Below are positions 54,301 to 61,530 of a DNA stretch of 64,000 bases, piece after piece. Source of the DNA: an uncultured Lachnospiraceae bacterium (GTDB taxonomy: Bacteria > Bacillota > Clostridia > Lachnospirales > Lachnospiraceae); the NCBI GenBank assembly GCA_947588995.1, contig CANPZI010000011.1, forward strand, positions 1 through 64,000, in the 5' to 3' direction. A program made the translations under genes and the position numbers. How positions within the stretch are numbered: the first letter of the stretch is position 1; each line of letters begins with the position of its first letter. Below the pieces are notes generated by a model. That model saw nothing but the letters and a program-made list of their open reading frames with translations, made no database searches and had not been told where the DNA came from.

Positions 54301-54930
54301 GCGGGTTGTCTCCGCGGGATCCTCTATTCTGATCTCCGTCTCCTCCGGCAGATACTCCACCGGCTTCTTCTTGTTGATCGCGAGCAGAAATTCCTCCACA
54401 TTGTGCTCGTTGCCCCTGACGGCGGACAAGCCCTTGTACACAGCGTAGTGCTGTCTGTCGTTTCCCGCAAAAAGCGTCCTGAATGACTCTGAATAGAAGA
54501 GCCTGACCGCCTCGTCCCAATTGCTCTTCGCGAGATTCGTAAAGTGAAACAGATTGCGGATGCCGCCCATGTCAGACGTGACAAGTTCCTCCCTGATCGT
54601 CACGGCAAACGGGATATAGTATTCTCCCTGATTGGAGATAATGTTGAACGCGCCTTTCACCTCTTCGCCTGCTTCCAGGCTTCCCGCGTCAAACCGATAC
54701 CGAATCTCGCCCTGATTTCCGTCAAAAGACTTCGTCAGGCACTCCATGCGCAGGTCCGTGGAGACGACATAGCCCTCCACCTCGCATCCCTCACGCCCGA
54801 AGAGCATAAAAGAGCCCTCTGCCGCCGCACCGACATTCAGAGTCAGTTCGACGCGCGGGCAGGAAAATTCCAAAAAACCGCCGCCGGCATTAAATTTTCC
54901 ATTTAAAATATCCTCGACCGCCTGCCTCAC
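51367..54930 (-). CDS. DUF5717-type giant helical-repeat protein, first gene of the operon
   Basis: A 1187-residue soluble protein starting with GTG at 54930 (GAGGG just upstream). The first 300 residues are beta-rich, including FLEFSCPRVELTLNVGAAAEGSFMLFG and RYALVINRNGWGYTRLRIETEGDFLRVEE, resembling two or three Ig-like/ASPM-type beta-sandwiches. The remaining 850 residues are almost purely helical in TPR/HAT-like pairs (for example RAQILLTEERYNEAKWLIERQQEQVLM). No catalytic motif, signal peptide or membrane helix. I associate it with DUF5717. Such size and repeat content suggest a scaffold. It is followed within 8 bases by the DUF5716 gene, then a TPR-like protein, a membrane coiled-coil protein and purF. 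Confidence 0.76.
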   Translation of the reverse strand: MRQAVEDILNGKFNAGGGFLEFSCPRVELTLNVGAAAEGSFMLFGREGCEVEGYVVSTDLRMECLTKSFDGNQGEIRYRFDAGSLEAGEEVKGAFNIISNQGEYYIPFAVTIREELVTSDMGGIRNLFHFTNLAKSNWDEAVRLFYSESFRTLFAGNDRQHYAVYKGLSAVRGNEHNVEEFLLAINKKKPVEYLPEETEIRIEDPAETTRYALVINRNGWGYTRLRIETEGDFLRVEENLATDASFLGNIYRLYYYVDCEKLHAGNNYGCIMLIGQGGRMRIPVTVAVHRAAKRRLALRRETGQLTVRMMELYQSFRLKKISTKTWMTETNQILDRLTEIDDRNIAWQLFRAQILLTEERYNEAKWLIERQQEQVLMRQQEEQELWCYYLYLTTLYSKDYRYVEDAAAEVREVYERNRGNWRIAWLLMYLSEEYTGNPARRWELLEELFRCGCTSPVIYLEAWHLLAANPAMLLALDAFEQQILLYALKNDLMKEEIVLQIVYLAQKQKNYSQGIFHILTGCYEKRPQNDILHAICTLLIRGGRYGEAYFEWYRAGVEQNLRVTRLYEHYMMSLPRRGDITLPKTILMYFAYQSDLNYEVTAYLYAYVYRHREEVPDIYVNYMSDIERFTAEQLSRGRINKDLAYLYRSLITRSMIDETIAEKLVTLIFMRELHVESGQIKEAIPVYPYVEGERVYPVAAGRAQFPVFSSECSILLGDGTGNRYAVSVESRTEMLLGPEKLAPMLSIFARGNLGYAVYTCFAYRDAFAVQEDNVDLFLFLSTCDRIEESVRREIRMMLVRFYYDRDRMRELDDYLLELKPEETAAGDRGEIVRYMIVRGMYREAYEWVRRYGPYGVDAKMLARMCSRLLDEEREEEDPVLTAILHYTVGKGKYDENILRYLIRFFHGSMREMRDIWKIADNFGMDTHLLSERMIGQMLYTGAHVGEKMEIFRSYCEYGGSEALRAAFVTRCCYDYVIGGQIIEPYIFRCVMQLSGDLARLQPVCRIAFLQYYAENREEQDDTIKRVCCEFLRDLTADGIVLPVYREYLSYLPQMDEYRDKTIIEHRVKPGGSAVIHYVIQRNEGEQNEYCREVMRDMYEGICVKEFILFFGERLQYYITEESENGEQLAGSGAINKSDIEQDNFESRFTMLNDIMIGMTLHDYDTVDNLLLEYYRTEHMVKTIFRMR

Positions 54931-54964
54931 AAGCCCTCGTCTGCCTTTCTACATAGTTATTAAA

Positions 54965-54973
54965 ATTATACCA
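54965..54973 (-). promoter_or_regulatory. Promoter of the DUF5717-DUF5716-purF transcript
   Basis: On the minus strand an extended -10 element TGGTATAAT; a weak -35-like TTGCGT lies 18 bases upstream. The intergenic region 54931-55073 also serves the divergent SpoIID-like gene, for which no clear sigma-A promoter was seen. Confidence 0.65.
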
Positions 54974-55073
54974 TTTCATTGGCAGTGAACGCAACCTTGA
55001 TTTCGCCGGAATAAAGTGGCAGATCCGGCCGCCCCGCATACCCTAATAGAGAGAAAGCACTGTGAGGTCACAC

Positions 55074-56339
55074 ATGGAAAGTGAGATTCTAAGCAGCACG
55101 CAGGCCAAAGAGCCCGCACAGGGCGGGCTTCGGGTCAATGTCACCGCCGACATCGGACTACTTCCCATCCCAAACGCCAACATAACCATATCCTACACCG
55201 GTGAGCCGGACAGTACCGTCGGCATACTGACGACGGACATCTCCGGACAGACGGAAACCGTCCCCTTAAGCACACCGCCTCTCGATTACAGCCTGACGCC
55301 CAACTCTCCCATGCCCTATGCGGAGTATACGCTGCATGTCAGCGCCCCGGGCTATGAGCCTGTCACCATATCGGGTGTGGAAGTCCTGCCCGGCGTGACG
55401 GCCCTGCAGACCGTCCGGCTGACTCCCGCAGAGTCGGAGGCCGGGGACAGTGAAATCGTCGCCATTCCCGATCACACACTCTACGGCGACTACCCGCCCA
55501 AGATCCCGGAAGAAGAGCTCAAACCCATAGAGGAATCCGGCGAGATCGTCTTAAGCCGCGTCGTGATCCCCGAGTACATCGTCGTCCACGACGGCGCGCC
55601 CGCAGACTCCGCCGCGTCAAACTATTACGTCCGCTACAGCGACTACATCAAAAATGTTGTCTCCTCGGAAATCTACGCCACATGGCCGGAAAGCGCCATC
55701 TACGCCAACACGCTTGCCATCATGTCTTTCACTCTGAACCGCGTATACACGGAGTGGTACCGAAACAAGGGCTATAACTTCACGATCACCTCCTCCACCG
55801 CTTACGACCAGAAGTGGGTATACGGCAGGAACATCTACGACAACATCGACAGACTGGTAGACAGTATCTTTGCCAACTATCTGTCCCGCCCCGGCGTACG
55901 CCAGCCCGTCTTTACCTCTTACTGCGACGGCAGAAACGTGACGTGTAATGGTCTCAGCCAGTGGGGCTCCAAATATCTGGGCGACGAAGGCTACACGCCC
56001 GTCGAGATTCTGCGCTACTACTATGGCAGCGATATGTATATCAACACGGCTTCCGCTATCTCCGGCGTCCCCGCTTCCTGGCCCGGCTACAACCTGAATA
56101 TCGGCGCTTCCGGCGGCAAGGTGATGCAGATTCAGGAGCAGCTCAACCGTATCGCGCAGAATTATCCAGCCATACCGAAAATAGCCGCGGACGGCATCTA
56201 TGGCCCGAAGACCGCGGAATCCGTCCGCGCTTTCCAGGGCATCTTCAATCTGCCCCAGAGCGGCATCACAGACTACCCCACCTGGTATAAAATCTCCGAG
56301 ATCTACGTGGGCGTCAGCCGTATCGCGGAACCGGGCTGA
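55074..56339 (+). CDS. SpoIID-like protein with a peptidoglycan-binding domain
   Basis: About 421 residues from the ATG at 55074 (GTGAGG upstream; a GTG at 55062 is possible). It has the same build as the protein at 41982-43796 but shorter: an Ig-like beta domain (VNVTADIGLLPIPNANITISYTGEPD; TVGILTTDISGQTETVPL), a SpoIID/LytB-like region (NVVSSEIYATWPESAIYANTLAIMSFTLNRVYTEWYRNKGY; CDGRNVTCNGLSQWGSKYLGDEGYTPVEILRYYYG), and one peptidoglycan_binding_1 domain at the end. There is no LysM and no signal peptide. Likely a spore-associated wall-binding protein. Terminator immediately after. Confidence 0.82.
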   Translation: MESEILSSTQAKEPAQGGLRVNVTADIGLLPIPNANITISYTGEPDSTVGILTTDISGQTETVPLSTPPLDYSLTPNSPMPYAEYTLHVSAPGYEPVTISGVEVLPGVTALQTVRLTPAESEAGDSEIVAIPDHTLYGDYPPKIPEEELKPIEESGEIVLSRVVIPEYIVVHDGAPADSAASNYYVRYSDYIKNVVSSEIYATWPESAIYANTLAIMSFTLNRVYTEWYRNKGYNFTITSSTAYDQKWVYGRNIYDNIDRLVDSIFANYLSRPGVRQPVFTSYCDGRNVTCNGLSQWGSKYLGDEGYTPVEILRYYYGSDMYINTASAISGVPASWPGYNLNIGASGGKVMQIQEQLNRIAQNYPAIPKIAADGIYGPKTAESVRAFQGIFNLPQSGITDYPTWYKISEIYVGVSRIAEPG

Positions 56340-56365
56340 CGCGGCGCGGACAGAATCCGCCACAG

Positions 56366-56409
56366 GAAAAGACCGGCATTCCCACATACGGGCAAAATGC
56401 CGGTCTTTT
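56366..56409 (+). terminator. Terminator after the SpoIID-like gene
   Basis: Stem AAAGACCGGCATT with AATGCCGGTCTTT (56367-56379 and 56395-56407) followed by TTTTT, a strong intrinsic terminator. Confidence 0.85.
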
Positions 56410-56506
56410 TAACTCATAAATCCCTAAATAATCGGACGGACAAGTAATATTCCCCTGGAAAAATCAACAGAGTTGTTGGTTTTATTCTGCCAGGAGGATG
56501 AATAGC

Positions 56507-56548
56507 ATGGAAAATATTTTATGCAGCAATCACAAAAGCACTAATTGA
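56507..56548 (+). CDS. Possible 13-residue micro-ORF upstream of the toxin-antitoxin genes
   Basis: ATG at 56507 has a full AGGAGG 9 bases upstream (56492-56497) and opens MENILCSNHKSTN before a TGA. It precedes the toxin promoter rather than following it, so it is not a leader peptide of that transcript. It could be a tiny gene, a remnant of a mobile boundary, or chance. No promoter was seen in the 56411-56506 stretch. Confidence 0.25.
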   Translation: MENILCSNHKSTN

Positions 56549-56557
56549 TACTTTTTA

Positions 56558-56586
56558 TTGACGCGCACTGTAAATTTGTGTACTAT
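56558..56586 (+). promoter_or_regulatory. Promoter of the MqsR/Panacea toxin-antitoxin operon
   Basis: TTGACG (56558-56563), 17-base spacer, TACTAT (56581-56586), about 20 bases before the toxin start. The antitoxin's DNA-binding domain probably acts here. Confidence 0.7.
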
Positions 56587-56607
56587 GGTATTGGAGGCAA
56601 CTTACTG

Positions 56608-57018
56608 ATGAATCCTCATTACAACCAAAACTACACACGTGCAGAAATTGACGCTGTTCTCGCCAGGATCAAATCCTGCATCGCACAAAACAAATACACG
56701 ATTTCTCTGAATGAGAACCGCCAGGAAAACATAGACTTTATCAATGCATATAACCTGCGCAGCGACAAGCAGAAATCCATATTGATGCAGATTGAGACGG
56801 AAGATTTCTGCCACTCCCTGCGAAATACCAGGATCGGCTATGAATATGAAATTCTGTATGTTTTTGTTCCGCAGATACAGCTTTTTAATGCAGACGGGAA
56901 ACAAGAAACTGTCGATGTCTATACCAAATTCAATGTGATTGATCTCCCTCGCGGAAGCAGGGTCGTTGTCATCTCATTTCACAAGAGAAACAAACCCATA
57001 GAATATCTATTTCGCTGA
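56608..57018 (+). CDS. MqsR-like toxin of a type II toxin-antitoxin pair
   Basis: About 136 residues from the ATG at 56608 (GGAGG 10 bases upstream). The C-terminal half follows the MqsR/RelE-fold pattern: an ILMQIETEDFCHSL segment matching the LSESDF-type region of E. coli MqsR. Then FVPQIQL, DVYTKFNVID and VVVISFHKRN, the last aligning with the terminal VxIVSF strand. The N-terminal half (NQNYTRAEIDAVLARIKSCIAQNKYTISLNENRQENIDFINAYNL) is longer than in E. coli MqsR (98 residues). MqsR-type proteins are ribosome-independent mRNA endonucleases. The gene is AT-richer than its neighbours, a sign of transfer. It is followed 23 bases later by its antitoxin gene. Toxin-first order is as in mqsRA. 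Confidence 0.75.
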   Translation: MNPHYNQNYTRAEIDAVLARIKSCIAQNKYTISLNENRQENIDFINAYNLRSDKQKSILMQIETEDFCHSLRNTRIGYEYEILYVFVPQIQLFNADGKQETVDVYTKFNVIDLPRGSRVVVISFHKRNKPIEYLFR

Positions 57019-57041
57019 CCGGAGAGAAAGGAGAGGACGCT

Positions 57042-58037
57042 ATGAGCAAAGAAAAAGTGTTTTGTGAAGAATGCCGAAATGACGTGAACTACATTGAGAC
57101 TTCCGTTCCGATGACCGGCACCATCAAAGCCAAAACCTACCATTATCATGGAAAAGAAGCGCATTGTGCAGACTGTGGTGCTTTGCTTTTTATTCCAAGC
57201 CTGTCGGATTACAATCTGCGGGCACTTTATGATGTATTCCGCAAAGAAAACGACATTATCCCCATTGAAAAAATACGGGAAATACCCAAAAAATACGCCA
57301 TCGGGAAAAGGCCTCTTTCCCTGCTGCTCGGCTGGGGAGAACAGACTTTTTCCAGATATGCCGACGGCGACATACCAACCAGGCAATACTCTGACATCCT
57401 TTTGCGCATATACAGCGAACCGGCATTCTATTATGAACTTCTGGAAACAAATAAGGGAAATTTAAAGTCCGCGCTCGCCTATGAAAAAAGCCTCCGCGCT
57501 GTCACCGCCCTGCTGGGCGCTCATCCGTCCACAGGCAGCAAGATCGATACCGTGATTCAATATCTGCTCTGTCAATGCGGAGACATCACTCCCCTTGCGC
57601 TTCAGAAAGCGTTGTACTATATTCAGGGATTTTACTACGCTTTTTACCATACTTTTCTTTTTTCGGAAGACTGTCAGGCCGGAATACATGGTCCTGTCTA
57701 CAGCGACATATACTGTCGCTACAGGGATTACCGGTTTGATCCGGAAAGCAAAAGGATCGACTTTGACATTTCCGTATTCTCTTCCGGCGAAAAAACAGTC
57801 TGTGACAGCGTAATCAACCATATCTGCTGTTACAGCAGCAAAATACTGGAACGTTTTACTCACAATGAAGCCCCTTGGCTCACCGCCCGCGGTGATCTTC
57901 CCATCACCGCAGCGTCCGACCGAATCATCGACAAGGCTCTTATTGGCGATTATTTCGGTACGGTAAAAATAAAATACAATATGCTGGATCCCTGCGACAT
58001 CAAAGCATATGCGCAGGATATGTTTCTTTGTCTCTGA
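57042..58037 (+). CDS. Antitoxin: MqsA-type zinc/HTH domain fused to a Panacea (SocA-like) domain
   Basis: A 331-residue protein. Residues 1-50 hold a zinc-ribbon-like arrangement with cysteines at about 8, 11, 42 and 45 (FCEECRNDVNYIE; HCADCGALLF), as in MqsA. Residues about 75-140 form an HTH (RPLSLLLGWGEQTFSRYADGDIPTRQYSDILLRI). Residues about 165-310 match the Panacea/DUF4065 antitoxin domain (ITPLALQKALYYIQGFYYAFY; CQAGIHGPVYSDIYCRYRDYRF). Panacea domains neutralise many unrelated toxins. The combination binds the toxin, the promoter and perhaps a metal. AT-rich like the toxin. Good ribosome binding site (AAAGGAG). Confidence 0.85.
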   Translation: MSKEKVFCEECRNDVNYIETSVPMTGTIKAKTYHYHGKEAHCADCGALLFIPSLSDYNLRALYDVFRKENDIIPIEKIREIPKKYAIGKRPLSLLLGWGEQTFSRYADGDIPTRQYSDILLRIYSEPAFYYELLETNKGNLKSALAYEKSLRAVTALLGAHPSTGSKIDTVIQYLLCQCGDITPLALQKALYYIQGFYYAFYHTFLFSEDCQAGIHGPVYSDIYCRYRDYRFDPESKRIDFDISVFSSGEKTVCDSVINHICCYSSKILERFTHNEAPWLTARGDLPITAASDRIIDKALIGDYFGTVKIKYNMLDPCDIKAYAQDMFLCL

Positions 58038-58055
58038 TGAATGTTGGATGACAGT

Positions 58056-58086
58056 GAAAGAGGCAGCCGCACAGGCTGCCTCTTTC
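58056..58086. terminator. Bidirectional terminator between the antitoxin and htpG
   Basis: Perfect 13-bp stem (58056-58068 with 58074-58086) around a 5-base loop, ending in TTTC on both strands. It lies between the convergent antitoxin and htpG genes. Confidence 0.75.
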
Positions 58087-58139
58087 CGCTTATGAGATTT
58101 CACGATTGTTTTACTTTTAGTTTACATAACTTATTCATG

Positions 58140-60221
58140 CTACTTCGTCAGCATCATCATGATGTCGTTGCTCCTGGCGACGAACTTGGTCATCGCCTCC
58201 GGCTCCAGCGGAGCCTGCTGCAGGAGCGCCAGATCATAGAGCTGCTCGCAGATCATCTTCACGTTGTCGCCGTCCTGATGCTCCAGCACGTACTGTACCA
58301 GCGGATGGTTTGCATTCAGGATCAGCGTCTCGCCCTCCTTGCCGAACATCCCCATATCCATGCCGTTCATGGAATACATCTTCATCATATCCTGCATCCT
58401 GCGGGACTCCTCGGCCAGCGTGATCATGGAGGCGATCTTCTTGTTCTTCAGCTTCTCCACTTTCACCTTGATGGCATCTTTCTTCAGAACTTTCTTCATC
58501 AGCTTGGCGACGGCCTCCGCCTGCTCTTCCATCTCTTTCTCGGCTTTCTTGGAGGTCTTGGCTTTGAAGACATCCGTCAGGTCTGCGTCGATTCTCTGGA
58601 ACTTGATGCCCTCATTCTTGGCCTCCAGCTGGGAGACAAAAGGCTGGTCGATATTGTGTGTGAGTACGACCGCGTCCATCTTGGCAGCCTTGAACATATT
58701 GATATACTGGCTCTGCTGCTTCTCGTCCGTCACATAGTAAATGATTTTCTCTTTCTTCTCCTCAGGCGTCTCTCCGCCATCCTCATCCGTCTCATCGGCT
58801 GCGCTTTCGCCCTCGTCCACGACCTCGGCCTCCACTTTCTCGCCGTTTTCATCGGTGGCGTTTTCGCCCTCCCCGACTTCGTCGGGATCGATCTTATTGA
58901 CCTCCAGGCACTCAGGCAGCGTCATGTACTCGCCGTCCAGATTTTTGAAGAGGATATAGTCCGTCATCTTCTCGCAGAATTTGTCGTCTTTCAGGCAGCC
59001 GAACTTGATGAACGGGCTGATGTCGTCCCAGTATTTCTGGTACTCTTCTTTCTCGGTCTTGCACATACCCGAGAGTTTGTCCGCGACTTTCTTCGTGATG
59101 TATTCGCTGATTTTCTGCACAAAACCGTCGTTCTGCAGCGCGCTTCTGGACACGTTGAGCGGCAGGTCGGGGCAGTCGATCACACCTTTTAACAGGAGCA
59201 GAAACTCCGGGATGACTTCCTTGATATTGTCCGCGATGAACACCTGATTGTTGTACAGCTTGATCGTCCCTTCGATAGACTCATATTCCATGTTGATTTT
59301 CGGGAAGTACAGGATGCCTTTCATGTTAAAAGGATAATCCATATTCAGGTGGATCCAGAACAGCGGCTCCTTGTAATCCTGGAACACCTTGCGGTAAAAC
59401 TCCAGATACTCCTCTCTCGTGCACTCATTGGGATGCTTCGTCCAGAGAGGCTGTGTCTCGTTCAGCAGTTCCGGCCGTTTCTTGATCTTAAGCCTCTGCT
59501 CGTCCTCCTCTTTCTCTTTCTTGATCTCCTCTACAACCTCGTCCGTGTCCAGCTTCTCACTCGCATTGATGGTCTGCGTGTCCGTGCTGTTCGCCTTGGA
59601 CAGATAAATCTCCGTGGGCATGAAAGAGCAGTATTTCTTGATGACTTCTTTCGCCTTATACTCGTTGCAGAACTCCAGACAGTCCTCATTGATGAACAGC
59701 GTGATCTCTGTGCCGACTTCGGTCCGCGTCCCCTCCTCCATATCGAACTCCGTGCCGCCGTCACACTCCCAGTGTACCGCCTGCGCGCCGCTCTGGTAGG
59801 AGAGCGTGTCGATATGCACCGCATCCGCCACCATGAAAGCGGAGTAGAAGCCCAGTCCGAAATGACCGATGATCTGATCCTCGTTCGCCTTATCCTTGTA
59901 CTTCTCGATGAAATCCGTGGCGCCGGAAAAAGCGATCTGATTGATGTACTCCTCCACCTCGTCCGCCGTCATACCGATACCGTTATCGATAAATTTCAGA
60001 GTTTTCTCCTCGGGATTCACGATCACCTGAATCTTCGCCTTGTAGTCGTCCGGCAGTGCGTACTCGCCCATCATATCCAGTTTCTTCAGCTTGGTGATCG
60101 CGTCGCACCCGTTGGAGATCAGCTCACGGAAGAAAATGTCATGATCCGAGTAGAGCCATTTCTTGATAATCGGAAAAATATTGTCGCTGTTGATCGACAG
60201 ATTGCCATGTTTTGCCGCCAT
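58140..60221 (-). CDS. htpG: Chaperone HtpG (Hsp90), with an acidic insertion
   Basis: A 693-residue Hsp90. ATPase domain: NIFPIIKKWLYSDHDIFFRELISNGCDAI, FIDNGIGMT, GHFGLGFYSAFMVAD. Middle domain: LWTKHPNECTREEYLEFYRKVFQDY, GVIDCPDLPLNVSRSALQND. The C-terminal dimerisation domain is present. At roughly residues 438-490, just before KIIYYVTD, an acidic low-complexity segment of about 50 residues (rich in Glu, Asp, Ala, Gly) makes it longer than the 624-residue E. coli protein; eukaryotic Hsp90 also has charged linkers but elsewhere. It folds client proteins with ATP. A CIRCE element lies upstream. Confidence 0.96.
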   Translation of the reverse strand: MAAKHGNLSINSDNIFPIIKKWLYSDHDIFFRELISNGCDAITKLKKLDMMGEYALPDDYKAKIQVIVNPEEKTLKFIDNGIGMTADEVEEYINQIAFSGATDFIEKYKDKANEDQIIGHFGLGFYSAFMVADAVHIDTLSYQSGAQAVHWECDGGTEFDMEEGTRTEVGTEITLFINEDCLEFCNEYKAKEVIKKYCSFMPTEIYLSKANSTDTQTINASEKLDTDEVVEEIKKEKEEDEQRLKIKKRPELLNETQPLWTKHPNECTREEYLEFYRKVFQDYKEPLFWIHLNMDYPFNMKGILYFPKINMEYESIEGTIKLYNNQVFIADNIKEVIPEFLLLLKGVIDCPDLPLNVSRSALQNDGFVQKISEYITKKVADKLSGMCKTEKEEYQKYWDDISPFIKFGCLKDDKFCEKMTDYILFKNLDGEYMTLPECLEVNKIDPDEVGEGENATDENGEKVEAEVVDEGESAADETDEDGGETPEEKKEKIIYYVTDEKQQSQYINMFKAAKMDAVVLTHNIDQPFVSQLEAKNEGIKFQRIDADLTDVFKAKTSKKAEKEMEEQAEAVAKLMKKVLKKDAIKVKVEKLKNKKIASMITLAEESRRMQDMMKMYSMNGMDMGMFGKEGETLILNANHPLVQYVLEHQDGDNVKMICEQLYDLALLQQAPLEPEAMTKFVARSNDIMMMLTK

Positions 60222-60296
60222 AATGTCACGTCCTTTTCTCTGTTATACTTGTTGTCGGCCACAGAAAATCTTTTCTGCCGCCCGCCGCTAATAGAT

Positions 60297-60325
60297 AGTT
60301 TAAGCCCGCGTTTTTCAGAAGTCAA
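60297..60325 (-). promoter_or_regulatory. htpG promoter
   Basis: On the minus strand TTGACT (60320-60325), 17-base spacer, TAAACT (60297-60302), starting transcription about 70 bases before the htpG ATG. Confidence 0.75.
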
Positions 60326-60332
60326 GACAAAA

Positions 60333-60359
60333 TTAGCACTCATTTGCAATGAGTGCTAA
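60333..60359. promoter_or_regulatory. CIRCE element (HrcA operator)
   Basis: Perfect consensus inverted repeat TTAGCACTC-N9-GAGTGCTAA. HrcA bound here represses heat-shock genes. It sits 7 bases upstream of the htpG -35 box rather than over the start site, the more usual place. Confidence 0.92.
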
Positions 60360-60424
60360 TAGTTGCCGTTTGATTCAGCTTTTACGCGGCTTTCCGCAAT
60401 TCTAAACTTTTTCTAAACTGTATT

Positions 60425-61504
60425 CTAATCGGAGCCGGCATCCGGAAAATAGGCGGCATACACGTCGAAGAAATCCATCGTCTTCACATTCTCGTTATGA
60501 ATGAAAGCAACATCGTCCCACAGCTCTCTGTTCAGGTTCCTGGTGAGCGTCTCCACATAGGCGTCATATTCCTGCCCGAACGCCTCGGCCCGCCTTTCGT
60601 CCACAATCTTGACTTTGTTGGCATCCGTCTCCTCTTTGTCGAATGTGTTGAGACACTTGATAATATGGTAGCCGTACTCCGTCTCCACCACATCGCTGAT
60701 CTCATCCTTGCCGAGATTAAAAGCCGCCGTCTCGAAAGCCTCGTCCATCTCTCCCTTGCCGAAAGAATAAGTGCTCTTCTCATCCTCGCTGTAGCGCCTG
60801 ATCAGCTCGTCGAAGTCCTCCCCCTCCCTGGCCATCTCAAGCACCTCGCAGGCTTGCCTGTACGCCTCTTCCTTCGCGTGTTCCGTGTACTCTATCTTCT
60901 TGCCGGTTCCGTCCGTCGCGTATGTCTTGAACAGAATGTGCTGTACGGTGATCGTCCGCGCCTCGTCGTCGCTGATCTCCGGATTGATATCCTTGATGGT
61001 ATATCGGTAGACTTTCTCCGCCAGCGCAAACTCGGCATAAAGATTCCGAATCGTCTCCTCCGTCACGCCCATAAGCTCCCTCTCCGTGTCGTTGAGCGAG
61101 CCATAATAGGTCTGCGCCGCGTTTTCCACCTGCGCGTTCTCCTCCTCATCGAGTTCCACCGCATACTGCTCCGCCATCAGGTTCATGGTCTTGATGCGCG
61201 CGATCTGCGCCAGCGCAATGTCCTTTACGTTCTGCTCCAGCGTCACGCCGTTCACGCTCGTCTCCCAGATCTCCGGACCGTACACGCTCTCATAGCGGTT
61301 CTGCATGTTGGTCAGATACACCATGATCTCCGGCAGGCTGCATCTGCTCGTCTCGATCCGGAATACCTCATCTTTTTCAAAACCGGTGGTCAGCACCACT
61401 TTCGTGCCGATACCTGACCCCTGCGCACAGCCGCACAGCATACCCAGTAAAAGTACGGCGGACGCAAACGCGCCCGCCAGTTTTCTGCATCTGTCACCCA
61501 GCAT
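60425..61504 (-). CDS. PrsA-like peptidyl-prolyl isomerase lipoprotein
   Basis: A 359-residue exported foldase. A basic start, hydrophobic core and lipobox MLCGC (cysteine at about 26) indicate lipid anchoring outside the membrane. A SurA/PrsA-type helical chaperone domain is followed by a parvulin domain around residues 190-290 (VQHILFKTYATDGTG; GEDFDELIRRYSEDE; TYSFGKGEMDEAFETAAFNLGKDEISDVVETEYGYHIIKCL). It assists folding of secreted proteins. Start ATG at 61504 with AGGTGA. It follows ilvE by 26 bases and precedes the CIRCE/htpG promoter region. Confidence 0.9.
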   Translation of the reverse strand: MLGDRCRKLAGAFASAVLLLGMLCGCAQGSGIGTKVVLTTGFEKDEVFRIETSRCSLPEIMVYLTNMQNRYESVYGPEIWETSVNGVTLEQNVKDIALAQIARIKTMNLMAEQYAVELDEEENAQVENAAQTYYGSLNDTERELMGVTEETIRNLYAEFALAEKVYRYTIKDINPEISDDEARTITVQHILFKTYATDGTGKKIEYTEHAKEEAYRQACEVLEMAREGEDFDELIRRYSEDEKSTYSFGKGEMDEAFETAAFNLGKDEISDVVETEYGYHIIKCLNTFDKEETDANKVKIVDERRAEAFGQEYDAYVETLTRNLNRELWDDVAFIHNENVKTMDFFDVYAAYFPDAGSD

Positions 61505-61530
61505 AAATCACCTGTTCTTTCCTGACATTT

